This document shows positions 11,715-22,173 of a stretch of DNA of 64,000 nucleotides, in pieces. Numbering within the stretch: position 1 is the first letter of the stretch; each line of letters starts with the position of its first letter. The stretch lies in contig NC_086376.1 in NCBI RefSeq assembly GCF_036588685.1, positions 17,416,411-17,480,410 of the forward strand. Direction: 5' to 3'. Under the pieces are notes generated by a model. That model was given only the letters and a program-made list of their open reading frames with translations. It did no database searches and was not told the origin of the DNA. The stretch is from Mytilus trossulus. Taxonomy: Eukaryota; Mollusca; Bivalvia; Mytilida; Mytilidae. The position numbers and the translations under genes are program-made.

Positions 11715-11830
11715 ATCATTAAGTAATGACTATTTCATATTGAGTATATTAAAACATCATTACGTAATGTCAAAACTATAATAGGTAAAAACAAAACATC
11801 ATTAAGTAATAATACAATAACATAAAGTAA
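11715..11830. repeat. CATTAAGTAATG motif cluster
   Basis: Three spaced near-palindromic words, ATCATTAAGTAATG at 11715, ATCATTACGTAATG at about 11756 and ATCATTAAGTAAT at about 11797, each followed by unrelated AT-rich sequence. They lie just outside the left edge of block B, beside the frame at 11735-11932. This may be the eroded end of a small inverted-repeat element. Confidence 0.5.
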
Positions 11831-11932
11831 TATCAGAGTTCCACATAAGACAGCTGTGGCGTTCCATAGTATTGTAACATTTGGGTCTATAAAGATTGAC
11901 GTAAAATAAGTTTCAGCAAAGTGTTCTTTCAT
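11735..11932 (-). CDS. Uncertain 65-residue frame with a possible membrane helix
   Basis: The frame begins MKEHFAETYFTSIFIDPNV and continues into a strongly hydrophobic stretch (about residues 22-45, TAVLCGTLILLYVIVLLL). Its first 19 residues reappear at the start of the frame at 30038 in block C (MKEHFAETYFANFIDPNV), where a retroelement junction replaces the hydrophobic part. Block A keeps only MKEHL before diverging. I do not recognise it. The shared N-terminus reflects block homology, not proven coding, and the tail overlaps the CATTAAGTAATG cluster. It is listed because the start is preserved in two copies; chance is the leading alternative. Confidence 0.15.
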   Translation of the reverse strand: MKEHFAETYFTSIFIDPNVTILWNATAVLCGTLILLYVIVLLLNDVLFLPIIVLTLRNDVLIYSI

Positions 11933-12059
11933 TCCTGCATTTTAACAGATTTTGAAAACCCTTTGCAGTTAACGCCTCGTATCTAAAAAAATGACCTAAC
12001 TTATTGCGCATTCGAACATTGAATCCATAAAAGTTTTGCATAAGACAGATTATTCCTAA

Positions 12060-13530
12060 ACTTGAGATGGTTTTAAATATTCTTATTTATATCAAACCAA
12101 AAAAGTATTTTTAATAGAAGTAACGTTGATGTATAAGTTTCAATGGATACTTTCTGCTCATTGGTTGGGGATTTATTACTTTTCTAAAATCCCAATTCAA
12201 AATAAGAATTTATTTTAAAACTGCGGCTATCATCTGAAAGCTTTATTTCACCATATTCGGCATTTCAAAAAAAAAGGTCAAACATACAATGACATGACAA
12301 AAAACACAAAGGACAAAAGGACACACAACAATAACAAACATGACATAAAAAATAGAATAACCTTTCAAAAAGTCATATCTAAAAAATGGTTTCATTTTTA
12401 TCTTATAAACACAATCACCAATATGGATATAGATCTCTATTATTGAAAATGTTATTTTTTTATATATCTGTCATAAATAATCTGTATGAATTTTAGATAT
12501 TAAAAAAAAGGTGAGATATTTTTTCTTTCACTGATCTCGATCTCAAAGTTTTCGCGTAATAATATAATTCCATCTCAAATACATTGTGCTTGCTTACATC
12601 TAAGAGACCTATGTCATGATACACAGCAATAATTATTTTATATATATATCCTTCTTGTCTTTGTTTAAACATAAAATGCGACAATTTAATCAAAGCCCAA
12701 ACACATCAAACGAACTGAGAACAACAGTCATATTCCTGTCTTGGTACAGGCATTTTCGTATGTGGATTAATGTTCCTACATCACCTTCATAAAAGAATTT
12801 CCACTTCGATAATATATTTCAACTTATAATGATTTAAATGTTTTTAAAGTAGATATTGTCAAATGCTCAGTATTAAAGATGACTAAAGTTAGTCTTGTTA
12901 TGCTATAGTTAGATACTTCAAGAAGTGACATTCTTATCTTCCATTTGATCTAACTTTTATCACAGCTACTTAAAGTATATTTCAGTCAGGCAGTGCGAAA
13001 GAAAAAAGAGAGGAGAAAAATGATTTACATCTATACTCATTGCCTAAACATTCAATTATTTCTACCGATAGATACCGTGGTCATGATTTAGAAGAAAAAA
13101 AATTAATCAGAATGTCAAGTTGTTCGCTGTGTACATAACACTATTGCAATGAGAAAGGAAACAAATAAAAATAGAAACAATGAAACGAAGAGACAATCGT
13201 ACTTTACAAGTACACGTTTCAGTCAAAACAAGACAAACAAATCGGCACATTTCTGAAAACACTAGCTTGACGAATGTTGATAAACCAATCACATAATGTT
13301 TTTAGAACTAATAACAGACCTCACAAGTAGTATTCTAGTAATCTAGACGAACTTTTCGTAGGCATGCCTCAAATGTCAGTTGTTAAAATTGGGCAGTTGA
13401 TCAGGGCAAGAAAGAATGATGATAAACATTTGTAGTTTACGGATGGAATAATCTCTGAAAACTATTGCCTAAACTAACATACATACAACGTTTATACAAT
13501 GCCTAGTCGGGTGAAACTATACTTAAATCA
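12060..13530. other. Non-coding left part of block B
   Basis: No gene supported. It is homologous to 4500-6040 and inverted 28230-29900. It contains a reversed R3 fragment at 12690-12780. The short frames at 12493-12693 and 13107-13292 are not kept open in the other blocks. Confidence 0.5.
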
Positions 13531-13539
13531 TTATATTAT

Positions 13540-13700
13540 CCCAGTCTTTGGTGGAGCTGGTTTTGCTTTGTCTATTGTTTTCTGAATTGTGTCTTGTGTG
13601 TACTATTACTTTTTCCTTTTTGTGGGCCATAGTTTTTTCAGTTTATTTTCGATATATGAGTTTGACTGTCCCTCTGATATCTTTTGCCCCTATTTTATCC
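13540..13700 (+). mobile_element. Retroelement 3'-module fragment in block B
   Basis: GTCTTTGGTGGAGCTGG, TGTGTACTATTACTTTTTCC, TTTATTTTCGATATATGAG and GACTGTCCCTCTGATATC: the Penelope-like 3' module, shared in position with 6050-6180 and 28060-28215. Short frames crossing it (13548-13736 +, 13643-14035 -) are not genes. Confidence 0.75.
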
Positions 13701-14139
13701 GCTATGCATAAGAAAACCTGGTCAAACCAATTATAGGGAATTTGAAACAAACTATCAAAACAAGGCAGACGTTTTTGTCTGATTTCTTTATATGAAATAT
13801 CGCCAAACATGACTCGTGAAGTATGGTACATATATCTTTTATGGTTGTAGTGTTTTTTCTGAACCATTGGAACAATTTGTAGTTCTATTAGCGCATCCTG
13901 TAATGGACGGCATAAAAAAAAGTAATTTCTATCAAGGTATTCGAATAGGAATTTGAAAGAGATGTCTTGTTTGTTTTTAAATGTGTAGGGTAGTGGTTCA
14001 TCAATATGGAAGATAAAGTCGCATATGTAGGTCATTTAAGTCATGGTTTTATATACTTTACACATCTAGGCATTTTTAAAACTCTTTCTTTTGTAAAAGC
14101 AAACCCTAACCAGCTATAATCCTTTGTTGTAGTTTTTTA

Positions 14140-14305
14140 ATGCGATGCGTGTTGCTTATTCTTAAGTTTTCTGTGTTGTTAAACTACTGTTTGTCTGTTT
14201 GTCGTTTTCATTTTTAGGCTTGGCGTTGTCAGTTTATTTTCGATTTTATTTATGAGTTTGACTGTCCCTTTGGTATCGTTCGTCTCTCGTCTTTTGTAAT
14301 AAGTG
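14140..14305 (+). mobile_element. Second retroelement 3'-module fragment, in B and C only
   Basis: Reads GCGTGTTGCTTATTCTTAAG, then TTGTCTGTTTGTCG, GGCGTTGTCAGTTTATTTTC, GAGTTTGACTGTCCC and TTTCGTCTCTC-like words. Block C has it inverted at 27465-27625. In block A the sequence goes straight from AGCCTTTGAGG to TAATAAGTAATTGG (6571-6596) with no insertion. This marks B and C as sister copies. Confidence 0.75.
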
Positions 14306-14713
14306 ATTGGCTTAAGACTGTCTCATTTGAAATGTTTTTGATCAGATAGGAATGACCCCATTTTTTATATCGTTACTTAGTAGTGGAAAAACAGAAAATA
14401 TAAGTAACGAATAATAATTAATTAAATTGAATAAAACCCAATTAATCACATATTTAAAGTTAAAGCTAGACCACGCTTCTAAGCTTGGATAAAAATCTTA
14501 AAAAATCATCAAAATATTTGAAGATTTGAAATCAAATCTCTTAATTGACTGTGGTCATCAGGCTGATGGACTGAAGAGAAAATGTCTGGAGAAATAAATG
14601 ACAAACACAAATAACATAATATGAGTATTTTTTTAATCATTAGAGGTTAATATTAACAATAACATAAATATATGGTTATTTAAGATGATAGTTATTTCAT
14701 ACATGTAGAAATG

Positions 14714-15127
14714 TCAAAATTCTACCAGAAGGTTGTTAAAAAAGTCTTCTATGGCACGAGAAATAACCTTGACCACTTGATGCAACTCGTTTTCACAGGC
14801 ATAATCTAAAGCTTGTTTTCCAAACATATCAGTAGCATTGAGAATTGTTTCCTCTTCATTTAGCAGAAATTTTACAAAACTTAATCTGTGTTCTTCGTTT
14901 ATTCTGGAATTATTAAGTCTGCATAAAGCCATCAACGGAGTTCTTCCCGCATTATCTGTACAATTCACATTCACTTTTCGTTCTATGAGAATTCTGGCTA
15001 GTCTTAATTTTCCTTCAGATATTGCGATAAATACCTGCTGTACATCTTCATCCACAGTATATTTAGAAGTGAAATCTTTCTTTCTCCATCTTTTCATCAT
15101 GACCTCAAAGCAGTTTCCAGTTGACAT
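14714..15127 (-). CDS. ANKRD34-like small ankyrin-repeat protein, copy B
   Basis: An intact 137-codon intronless frame, the closest relative of copy C. Ankyrin-type units occupy residues 28-58 (VQQVFIAISEGKLRLARIL), 61-98 (GRTPLMALCRLN, then RLSFVKFLLNEEE) and 103-132 (GKQALDYACENELHQVVKVI). The N-terminus is basic and lacks a targeting signal. The start is chosen at the ATG with the shared AAAC context; no longer in-frame start is conserved between copies. Substitutions relative to A and C cluster in the first 25 residues, the loop at 72-78 and the last ten residues, while the ankyrin cores are almost fixed. The family assignment follows copy A. Likely role: a protein-interaction adaptor; target unknown. 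The antisense frame over it (14838-15140) is a shadow. Confidence 0.8.
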   Translation of the reverse strand: MSTGNCFEVMMKRWRKKDFTSKYTVDEDVQQVFIAISEGKLRLARILIERKVNVNCTDNAGRTPLMALCRLNNSRINEEHRLSFVKFLLNEEETILNATDMFGKQALDYACENELHQVVKVISRAIEDFFNNLLVEF

Positions 15128-15280
15128 GTTTACTAATTAGTGGAAGGTTTGTATCTATTAGATAGTAACATGATTAAGCTCTTTAAATAGTAAAGTAACA
15201 CTATGTCATGTGGTTAGTAGCACTATTCCATTGGACGATAAATTGAGAGTAAATGTATTTATTACGCCTTAAATTATCAA

Positions 15281-15475
15281 GTGAAAACTCCTATTATAAG
15301 CAAAACTGAAATTTTAAAATCCAAACTACTAAACATTGTAATGAAAAGGATGCGAATGAATAAAACACTTATGACACTGGTGCCGAATAAGAAAGCCATG
15401 TGTAAAGACAAGCACTCAAACGTCAAAATGCTTGTAAGTCGTGTTGGTCAGGGCTATCATGATCTTAGTATATAA
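15281..15475 (+). other. Flank of ankyrin gene B with a 64-codon frame
   Basis: The frame (MKTPIISKTEILKS...) lies on the upstream side of gene B, divergently oriented. The homologous DNA in A (7540-7720) and C (26270-26470) carries indels, and I saw no preserved frame, so I read it as non-coding flank of block B rather than a gene. Confidence 0.4.
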
Positions 15476-15859
15476 TGCTTTCGTGCTTGTATGGTCTAAC
15501 AATTCTATTAGGTCTTCCCGTTTAAAAACTAAGATACTGTTTCGAACTGAGGATTGTACTTGTTAAGATAAAGTTTTTATTTGTTTTGACTTAGCTCTTC
15601 TTTGTATTCCCTTTTTATCACATAGATCATAACGTTCTAGGTAAATACACATCCCTCATTTTGATTCTATTTAGTTCCACGTGTAGATAAATAAAGATGC
15701 TTCTACAAAAGGTTAAGCGTAATTTAATTTATAAGCTCTGAATTTATACCCAACAGCTGACAGACTTTTAGTCCACGATAGTGTCAGTTAGTATGATCAG
15801 TGCAGTAGTTAGGATTGCGGTCCTGACAATTTCGATAAAATACTTTTTATGTAAATCAA

Positions 15860-16225
15860 AATACCCCAAAAATAAAGATTTGATGACATTAAAATCTATT
15901 TAAATATTTTTTCCAAGGGTGAATTTGGGAAAATGTAATATATACTCGTTGACAATAGTGAATGACAGATTGGAACATTGATTTAAAAAAATGTACGCAC
16001 TTGTCGACGATTCGTTTATACGACTGGGTAGAAAGTTACGGGACTTAAAATATAGGGGTATTCTTGTCAGATAAAAAACTTTTTGCGGTATTAAAAAAAT
16101 AGGGAAATATGGCATTAAATTGGTTCGGTCTTTTTTTTTAAACACCGTTAAAAAGATGTGTGTCTAAGGTGAACCCCACAAGATCCCTGTAATACTAGTG
16201 AGAGTATAGCATGTAAACATTCCTT
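15860..16225. other. No gene seen right of block B
   Basis: Unique AT-rich sequence. The 81-codon (15900-16145) and 65-codon (16148-16345) minus-strand frames have no recognisable motif, and the latter overlaps repeat R4. Confidence 0.4.
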
Positions 16226-16227
16226 CT

Positions 16228-16325
16228 TAATAAAATTGAGAATAGAAATGGGGAATGTGTCAAAGAGACAACAACCCGACAAAAAAAAAAAACAACAGCA
16301 GAAGGTCACCAACAGGTAATATGGT
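16228..16325 (+). repeat. Dispersed repeat R4 fragment
   Basis: ATTGAGAATAGAAATGGGG, GTGTCAAAGAGACAACAACC, an A-rich run, and CAGCAGAAGGTCACCAACAGG, as at 43265-43345. It is truncated on the right. Confidence 0.75.
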
Positions 16326-16344
16326 TGTATTGGAAATCTTTTCA

Positions 16345-16521
16345 TACAGATTGAAAACTCATCCCCCGATATGCATGTAATATTTGCCGCATGACGCCCA
16401 TAGTTCTTTCTGCCATCATCATCTTATTCTTTGATATTGCTGTAAACATCGATGATTCACATCCAAACAAAATGGGAATAATGTACCTCCAGAGCCTCTC
16501 TGTGTTATACACTGATGAAAC
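16345..16521 (-). pseudogene. Non-LTR reverse-transcriptase C-terminal fragment
   Basis: On the minus strand a 59-codon open stretch reads with the words ERLWRYIIPILFGCESSMF and MMMAERTMGVMRQILHAY. The pattern (hydrophobic strand, then LFGCES, then a basic helix with ERT) resembles the region after the polymerase domain of non-LTR retrotransposons, where I know L-Y/H-G-C/L-E followed by a LERTH-like word. It has no ATG of its own and ends at a stop, so it is a fragment. An exon of a host gene is the alternative. Confidence 0.4.
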
Positions 16522-16529
16522 TTAATATA

Positions 16530-18360
16530 TCAGTAGACGAAATTTCGGGATTGAAATGAATCTTCATCTCACAAACAGGATGTTTAAATAACGGTGGTTT
16601 TGAGTAATCACCTAACAAACAACCAATATAAACGTATGGCAAAATATAACTATATGAAGGAATTTATTTTTATTATTTGGATTAATGACGGCTATTATGT
16701 TCAACATTGCACAAATATTATAATAGAATTAACTTGGAAAAAAATGTACCCCCCCCCCAATATTGTCTTAGCTTAGATAGTTGGTACTCTTTTCACAAAA
16801 AGTTCGTGTAAATTATTGTCCGATGAATTTAATAATGTAAGAATGAAATGTTAAAAGGAAACTAAAAAAATCATGCATGTTGTATATTGTATTTTTTTTA
16901 ATTAAAAACTTAAAAATTGCGATAGTTTTACGAGCTTTTAAACACAGCCAGATTTAAATACAATCTGCATTGAACATCGGATTTAAAGTTACCCTTTAAA
17001 ATTATTTTAAAGTCTTGAAGAATTTTTTTTTAATTAAAATGTACAATGAACGATATCTGCAACCTTTTTTATTTAAGTTAACAGCAATTACTATTTTAAG
17101 GTAACAGTTTCTACATTAAGACGAATATTTGTTCCGTCCCTTTCTTTTTGTTCTTTAATGCAAATTTAAGAGATGATCGCTTTTCGTTGTGCTATTTTTC
17201 CCTATTGCGTAATTTTTCAATTCACAATTATTTTTACAGTGTAAGGTGAAAGCATGTCATTCAAGCGGCTGAAGAATTTTCAATTACTGCGTAAATTTCT
17301 TTGATTATTGTTTCTTTGGTTACAATTTTAAATTGACTAGTGCCCAGATTAACTTTACACCATATATTTGAAGGAATACAGTGTTTATAATGCACTGATT
17401 TGTTCATAAAATATTTATTGTTCACTATATAATGTTCAAATTTTTACAATATGAAGAATGGTTTAGAAAAAAAAACTCCCCATTTTAGGCTCAGTCAAAT
17501 GTGCATATGTCCGTCTGATGTTAAGAACCTGATATAGGTTTTATCGTAATGCTGTTTGATATCAATGAGCTTCATGTTGAATTCGGATCTGTAAAGTCTT
17601 ATTGCGAATTATGAATAAATTTCTAGACGGCAAACCATTTCAAGATATACATGAAATTAGAGTGAACGTTAACTTAAACAGGACAAAGACTGCATTACCT
17701 ATCATGATGATGTTTTGCTGATTTAGATGGTAAACTGTAGCCTAATTACAAAAGGCATAATACACAAAAACTATAAGCTAAGCTAAGTGCATATATTATC
17801 CCGTTAAACAATTAATGTATACCAAAAAGTCAATGTCGTGGTCCAATTTAAGCTTAACATCTTTCACCATTATGTTTTGAATGAGCACAGGAATCGTAAA
17901 TGTAAGTCCACTGTTTCTAGTTTAAAACATTGACAAATCACATAGATATATTGCCAATGTTATTTCAACTGATCGGGCGGATCTTACGTTTTAATCTGCA
18001 TTTTAACAGTCTATTTGAAGATGAGGAGATAAGGATGAAGGCCTGATTATAGATGTACTGGTCTTAAATAAGCGAACCGATTACACCTCGCCCAGTCAAG
18101 TGAAACAAATAAAGTAATAAATAAGTAACAGATTAAGTAAAACGATCACTTCAACATAAAGAGGTTTATCATTCTACATATAGATATATTAAGGCATCCA
18201 GGAGATAACATTTAAAAATAAGTATGACCTTTGGAAAGGTTAATGGGCTTTACTTTTCAATATTATTTTCTGCTATGATTAATTGTTCTTTCGTAGTTTT
18301 GGTTCCGGTCATGTTGTTTTTGTTAAGTCTGATTTAAACGAATAGTGGATATTACTGCTT
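16530..18360. other. No gene seen
   Basis: AT-rich sequence between the block B right flank and block C. There is a run of C at 16750-16758. I found no supportable gene or named repeat. Confidence 0.45.
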
Positions 18361-18624
18361 TAAAATGTTTTTTTTATACCATTCCACACCTGTCAACCTT
18401 GAACTTGTTACAGATTGTTTTGTTGGTCCTTTTAAATGTGATAGACTTGACTTTTGATTACATAAACATAAAATAGTGTTATATTTTCCAGTACAACAAC
18501 ACTTTATATAAAAGACTCTTAAAGACTAAATATCTACACAATAAAATGGTTTTTTTTCGTTCATTCTCGTTCAAATAAAACAAATGTATTAAAATGATGC
18601 ATTTGTCGATCGAACGGTTTATAC

Positions 18625-18860
18625 ATAGAAAGATAGATATAAGAAGATATGGTATGAGTGCCAATGAGACAAGTCTCCATCCAAGTCACAATTGGTACTA
18701 ATAATCAATTATAGGTCAAAATACGGTTTTCACCTAGGAGTCTTGGCTCATCCCGAACAGCAAGCTATTAAGGATAAAACAAAATACTTGTGTAAAACCA
18801 TATTAACATGAAAACCAACAGACTAATTTAAAACACGAAAAACGAGATACAAGGATTGAA
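18625..18860 (-). repeat. SINE-like repeat R2, copy 3
   Basis: The minus-strand order matches 10945-11215: tail GTATGAGTGCCAATGAGAC, core GTCTTGGCTCATCCCGAACAGC, and AACCATATTAACATGAAAACC. It is the partner of the block A copy. Confidence 0.7.
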
Positions 18861-18864
18861 AGTT

Positions 18865-19080
18865 TATATTTACGCCAGACGTGCGTTTTGTCTACATAAG
18901 ACAAATTAGTGACGCCCGAATCAAACAAATGTTATTCAAATAATGTTGTGTCGTTTTTCTCGTCTTATATTTAATGCGTTTCCCTCATTTTTAGTTTGTT
19001 ACCACGATTTTGTTTTTTGTCCATGGATTTATGAGTTTTGAACAGCAGTATACTACTGTTGCCTTTATTTAACTCAATCA
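18865..19080. repeat. Fragments of two further dispersed repeats
   Basis: At 18868-18925 there is a word set, ACGCCAGACGTGCGTTTTG and GTGACGCCCGAATC, that I associate with a mussel dispersed repeat. At 19015-19075 the reverse of the repeat at 46245-46365 appears (ATGAGTTTTGAACAGCAGTA...CTACTGTTG). Both are short and decayed. Confidence 0.45.
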
Positions 19081-19092
19081 AAAGACATATCA

Positions 19093-19557
19093 AGGTGTAA
19101 TACCACCATTGATTTTTCCCTATTAGTCTTTGATAAATTGGCACTTTTAAAAAAATTGTACAGTATTTACCTTTATTTCAACCAAAGAAATACTGTGCAT
19201 GTATAAAGTTTAATCCTTTCCAGTGATACAGTGAAAATTTCACACTACATTTCATTACATATAAGAATGTAACCAACACCGGAAGTAAACAACCCAATTT
19301 TTACACTGTTATTTACTGGTTACCTACTTTGATAACTATGTAACCTTAACGTTCCAAAATATTTTATAAGACCATCAAATAAAAAAAGAATGATGCTTTC
19401 AGACTTCCAACATACATATATACGACTCAGAAAAATGTAAGTGCATTGAAATGCAGGGTTAATTTTCTATAACTGTCAAATTCAAGGGAATATTTTTGAA
19501 GGCCTACTTTCGTATGCAACCGGATGCGACGTATCATGATTTGGTGGTATTACACCT
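19093..19557 (+). repeat. Inverted-repeat-ended module L1
   Basis: 465 bp with perfect 15-16 base ends (AGGTGTAATACCACCA and its complement). No open frame of note. About 96-97 percent identical by eye to L2. Confidence 0.85.
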
Positions 19558-20862
19558 AAAGAACACCTAAATGTCAAATAAACTTAATGTAATTTTTTTC
19601 CCTCCAATTGCAAGTTACTTCAAGCATAACTGTCAAGTTTTGTCTCAATCAGAGCTATAGTTTAAGAGAAAATCACTATAATGTAAGGTCATATCCTTTG
19701 GCAATTTCAGTCAAATTTCTTCGAAAAATCCTTATTTCAGTGTATCATTATAAAATGCAGTGTTGACTAATATCTGATCATAAACTCATGATCTATGCAT
19801 TCAAACAATTAAATAGAATACAAAAGACAACTTTAAGATGATAAACAATTTTATTGCACCTTATAGAGTTCATTTGAAGGTTTGTTTTAGTCTGTTTTGG
19901 TCCATTTTTCCTCCATCCTTCCTTTTTCATCAACACTTGATATCTTTTGTCTAAAAAATAAAACAAATGTGATTATTTTCCCACAAAAATGAAATAAATG
20001 TAATGTTAAATCAATAATTAAAGTGTTTTAGCTGAAAGAACTGTCTCTATAAATGTTAACAGTCTACACGGAAGTTTCGATAAGTCCTTATGTGTAACTT
20101 GAGTTTTTGGTCTGTTCCCCTAGTGTGACAAATAACGGTTACCTTTCAATCAATCATTTATCGTTACTGGTATCAAAGTCTTTTTATTTACTCATAACAG
20201 TATATTTCTAATAGATTTACACAAAAAAGTCCTCTTTCTTATATTTTACATTAGAAAATGGGGAGAAAGAGTAATAAAATAAATACCTCAAAATGTTTTT
20301 AAAAAGGGTTATGTCCCTTGGAATGCTGGTACAAAAAATATATTGGTAAGAATTATAAAGATTAAGTATGTGATACTGGATTCTGATGTGTATAAATCCA
20401 GGGCAAATAAGTGTTTAGATGATTTATTGTCTGTGCAAAATGTAGATGGCACAATGGCAAACTGTAAACTTTTGCGCCCAAAACAACAACAACACATGAC
20501 AATAGTTGATACTTACTCTAATGCTGAAGTGTCATCTGCAGACCAATTCACATATAAGATTTTTCAACAGAATGCTCTTCAGAACATGGTTTACACTGAA
20601 ATAAAAAATTCACATGTTGTATAAGAAAAACTGTAAGGGTAATTTAGAATTTAACACAGTAAACTAAATACAGCTTCGTCTGTCCACCCATTTTACTTAG
20701 AAAACACCCGTAAACCCCATTTCAAGGCAATTTTACCTCAAACGTGCTTTCTGTGTCTAAATCCATTCCGAAAAGTCCATGTTTACAATGTATGAACTGG
20801 TTTATTAAAAACTTTTAAAAATGAAAGTACAATAAGGTCACGAGTGCACATGTAGTTTCCCT
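19558..20862 (+). repeat. Tandem unit U1
   Basis: Begins AACACCTAAATGTCAAATAAAC and ends AGTTTCCCTAAA. Followed head-to-tail by U2 with only scattered substitutions. The inner third carries a small frame (20258-20624). The remainder has no coding signal. Confidence 0.85.
20258..20624 (+). pseudogene. Small frameshifted gene in unit U1
   Basis: An ATG at 20258 opens MGRKSNKINTSKCF and hits TAA in a run of T and A (20295-20306). In the next frame the sequence continues KKGYVPWNAGTKN and runs to the stop at 20622-20624 (about 104 more residues, including LDSDVYKSRANKCLDDLL and NCKLLRPKQQQHMTIVD). Joining needs a +1 shift at TTT-TAA. The first frame is basic; the KG-x-x-PWN-G word resembles short basic N-termini I associate with transposase- and endonuclease-like proteins, though this is recollection and not a match. 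The most likely reading is the remaining N-terminal part of the element's own gene with its catalytic part lost. A programmed frameshift is possible but weaker. Only two amino-acid differences separate it from the U2 copy. Confidence 0.45.
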
Positions 20863-22173
20863 AAAAAACACCTAAATGTCAAATAAACTAAATGTAATTT
20901 TTTTCCCTCCAATTGCAAGTTACTTCAAGCATAACTGTCAAGTTTTGTCTCAGTCAGAGCTATAGTTTCAGAGAAAATCACTATAATGTAAGGTCATATC
21001 CTTTTGGCAATTTCAGTCAAATTTCTTCGAAAAATCCTTATTTCAGTGTATCATTATAAAATGCAGTGTTGACTAATATCTGATCATAAACTCATGATCT
21101 ATGCATTCAAACAATTAAATAGAATACAAAAGACAACTTTAAGATGATAAACAATTTTATTGCACCTTATAGAGTTCATTTGAAGGTCTGTTTTAGTCTG
21201 TTTTGGTCCATTTTTCCTCCATCCTTCCTTTTTCATCAACACTTGATATCTTTTGTCAAAAAAATAAAACACATGTGATTATTTTCCCACAAAAATGAAA
21301 TAAATGTAATGTTAAATCAATAATTAAAGTGTTTTAGCTGAAAGAACTGTCTCTATAAATGTTAACAGTCTACACGGAAGTTTCGATAAGCCCTTATCTG
21401 TAACTTGAGTTTTTGGTCTGTTCCCCTAGTGTGACAAATAACGGTTCCCTTTCAGTCAATCATTTATCGTTACTGGTATCAAAGTCTTTTTATTTACTCA
21501 TAACAGTATATTTCTAATAGATTTACACAAAAAAGTCCTCTTTCTTGTATTTTACATTAGAAAATGGGGAGAAAGAGTAATAAAATAAATACCTCAAAAT
21601 GTTTTTAAAAAGGGTTATGTCCCTTGGAATGCTGGTACAAAAAATATATTGGTAAGAGTTATAAAGATTAAGTATGTGAAACTGGATTCTGATGTGTATA
21701 AATCCAGGGCAAATAAGTGTTTAGATGATTTATTGTCTGTGCAAAATGTAGATGGCACAATGGCAAATTGTAAACTTTTGCGGCCAAAACAACAACAACA
21801 CATGACAATAGTTGATACTTACTCTAATGCTGAAGTGTCATCTGCAGACCAATTCACATATAAGATTTTTCAACAGAATGCTCTTCAGAACATGGTTTAC
21901 ACTGAAATAAAAAATTCACATGTTGTATAAGAAAAACTGTAAGGGTAATTTAAAATTTAACACAGTAAACTAAATACAGCTTCGTCTGTACACACATTTT
22001 ACTTAGAAAACACCCGTAAACCCCCATTTCAAGGCAATTTTACCTCAAACGTGCTTTCTGTGTCTAAATCCATTCCGAAAAGTCCATGTTTTCAATGTAT
22101 GAACTGGTTTATCAATAACTTTTAAAAAGGAAAGTACAATAAGGTCACGAGTGCACATGTAGTTTCCCTAAAT
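20863..22173 (+). repeat. Tandem unit U2
   Basis: Head-to-tail copy of U1. It retains the same internal landmarks (ACACGGAAGTTTCGATAAG, CCTAGTGTGACAAATAACGG) with few substitutions, so the tandem duplication is recent relative to the block duplication. Confidence 0.85.
21564..21930 (+). pseudogene. Small frameshifted gene in unit U2
   Basis: Same structure as 20258-20624: ATG at 21564, the same T-run frameshift, then KKGYVPWNAGTK and an open frame to 21930. Relative to U1 there are two replacement changes (V for I near VRVIKIK, K for I in YVKLDSD) and two silent changes (AAT for AAC, CGG for CGC). That gives no sign of strong selection since the duplication. The antisense 62-codon frame is a shadow. 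Confidence 0.45.

Larger units (their letters stand above)
11900..15858. repeat. Duplicated block B (carries ankyrin gene B)
   Basis: Runs parallel to block A from GTTCTTTCATTCCTGCATTTT to beyond the ankyrin gene, and inverted relative to block C. Its right end reaches GTCCTGACAATTTCGATAAAATAC (15820-15845), which matches 25890-25917 in C. To the right of about 15858 the match stops. It shares with C, but not with A, a second retroelement 3'-module insertion at 14140-14300. Confidence 0.8.
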
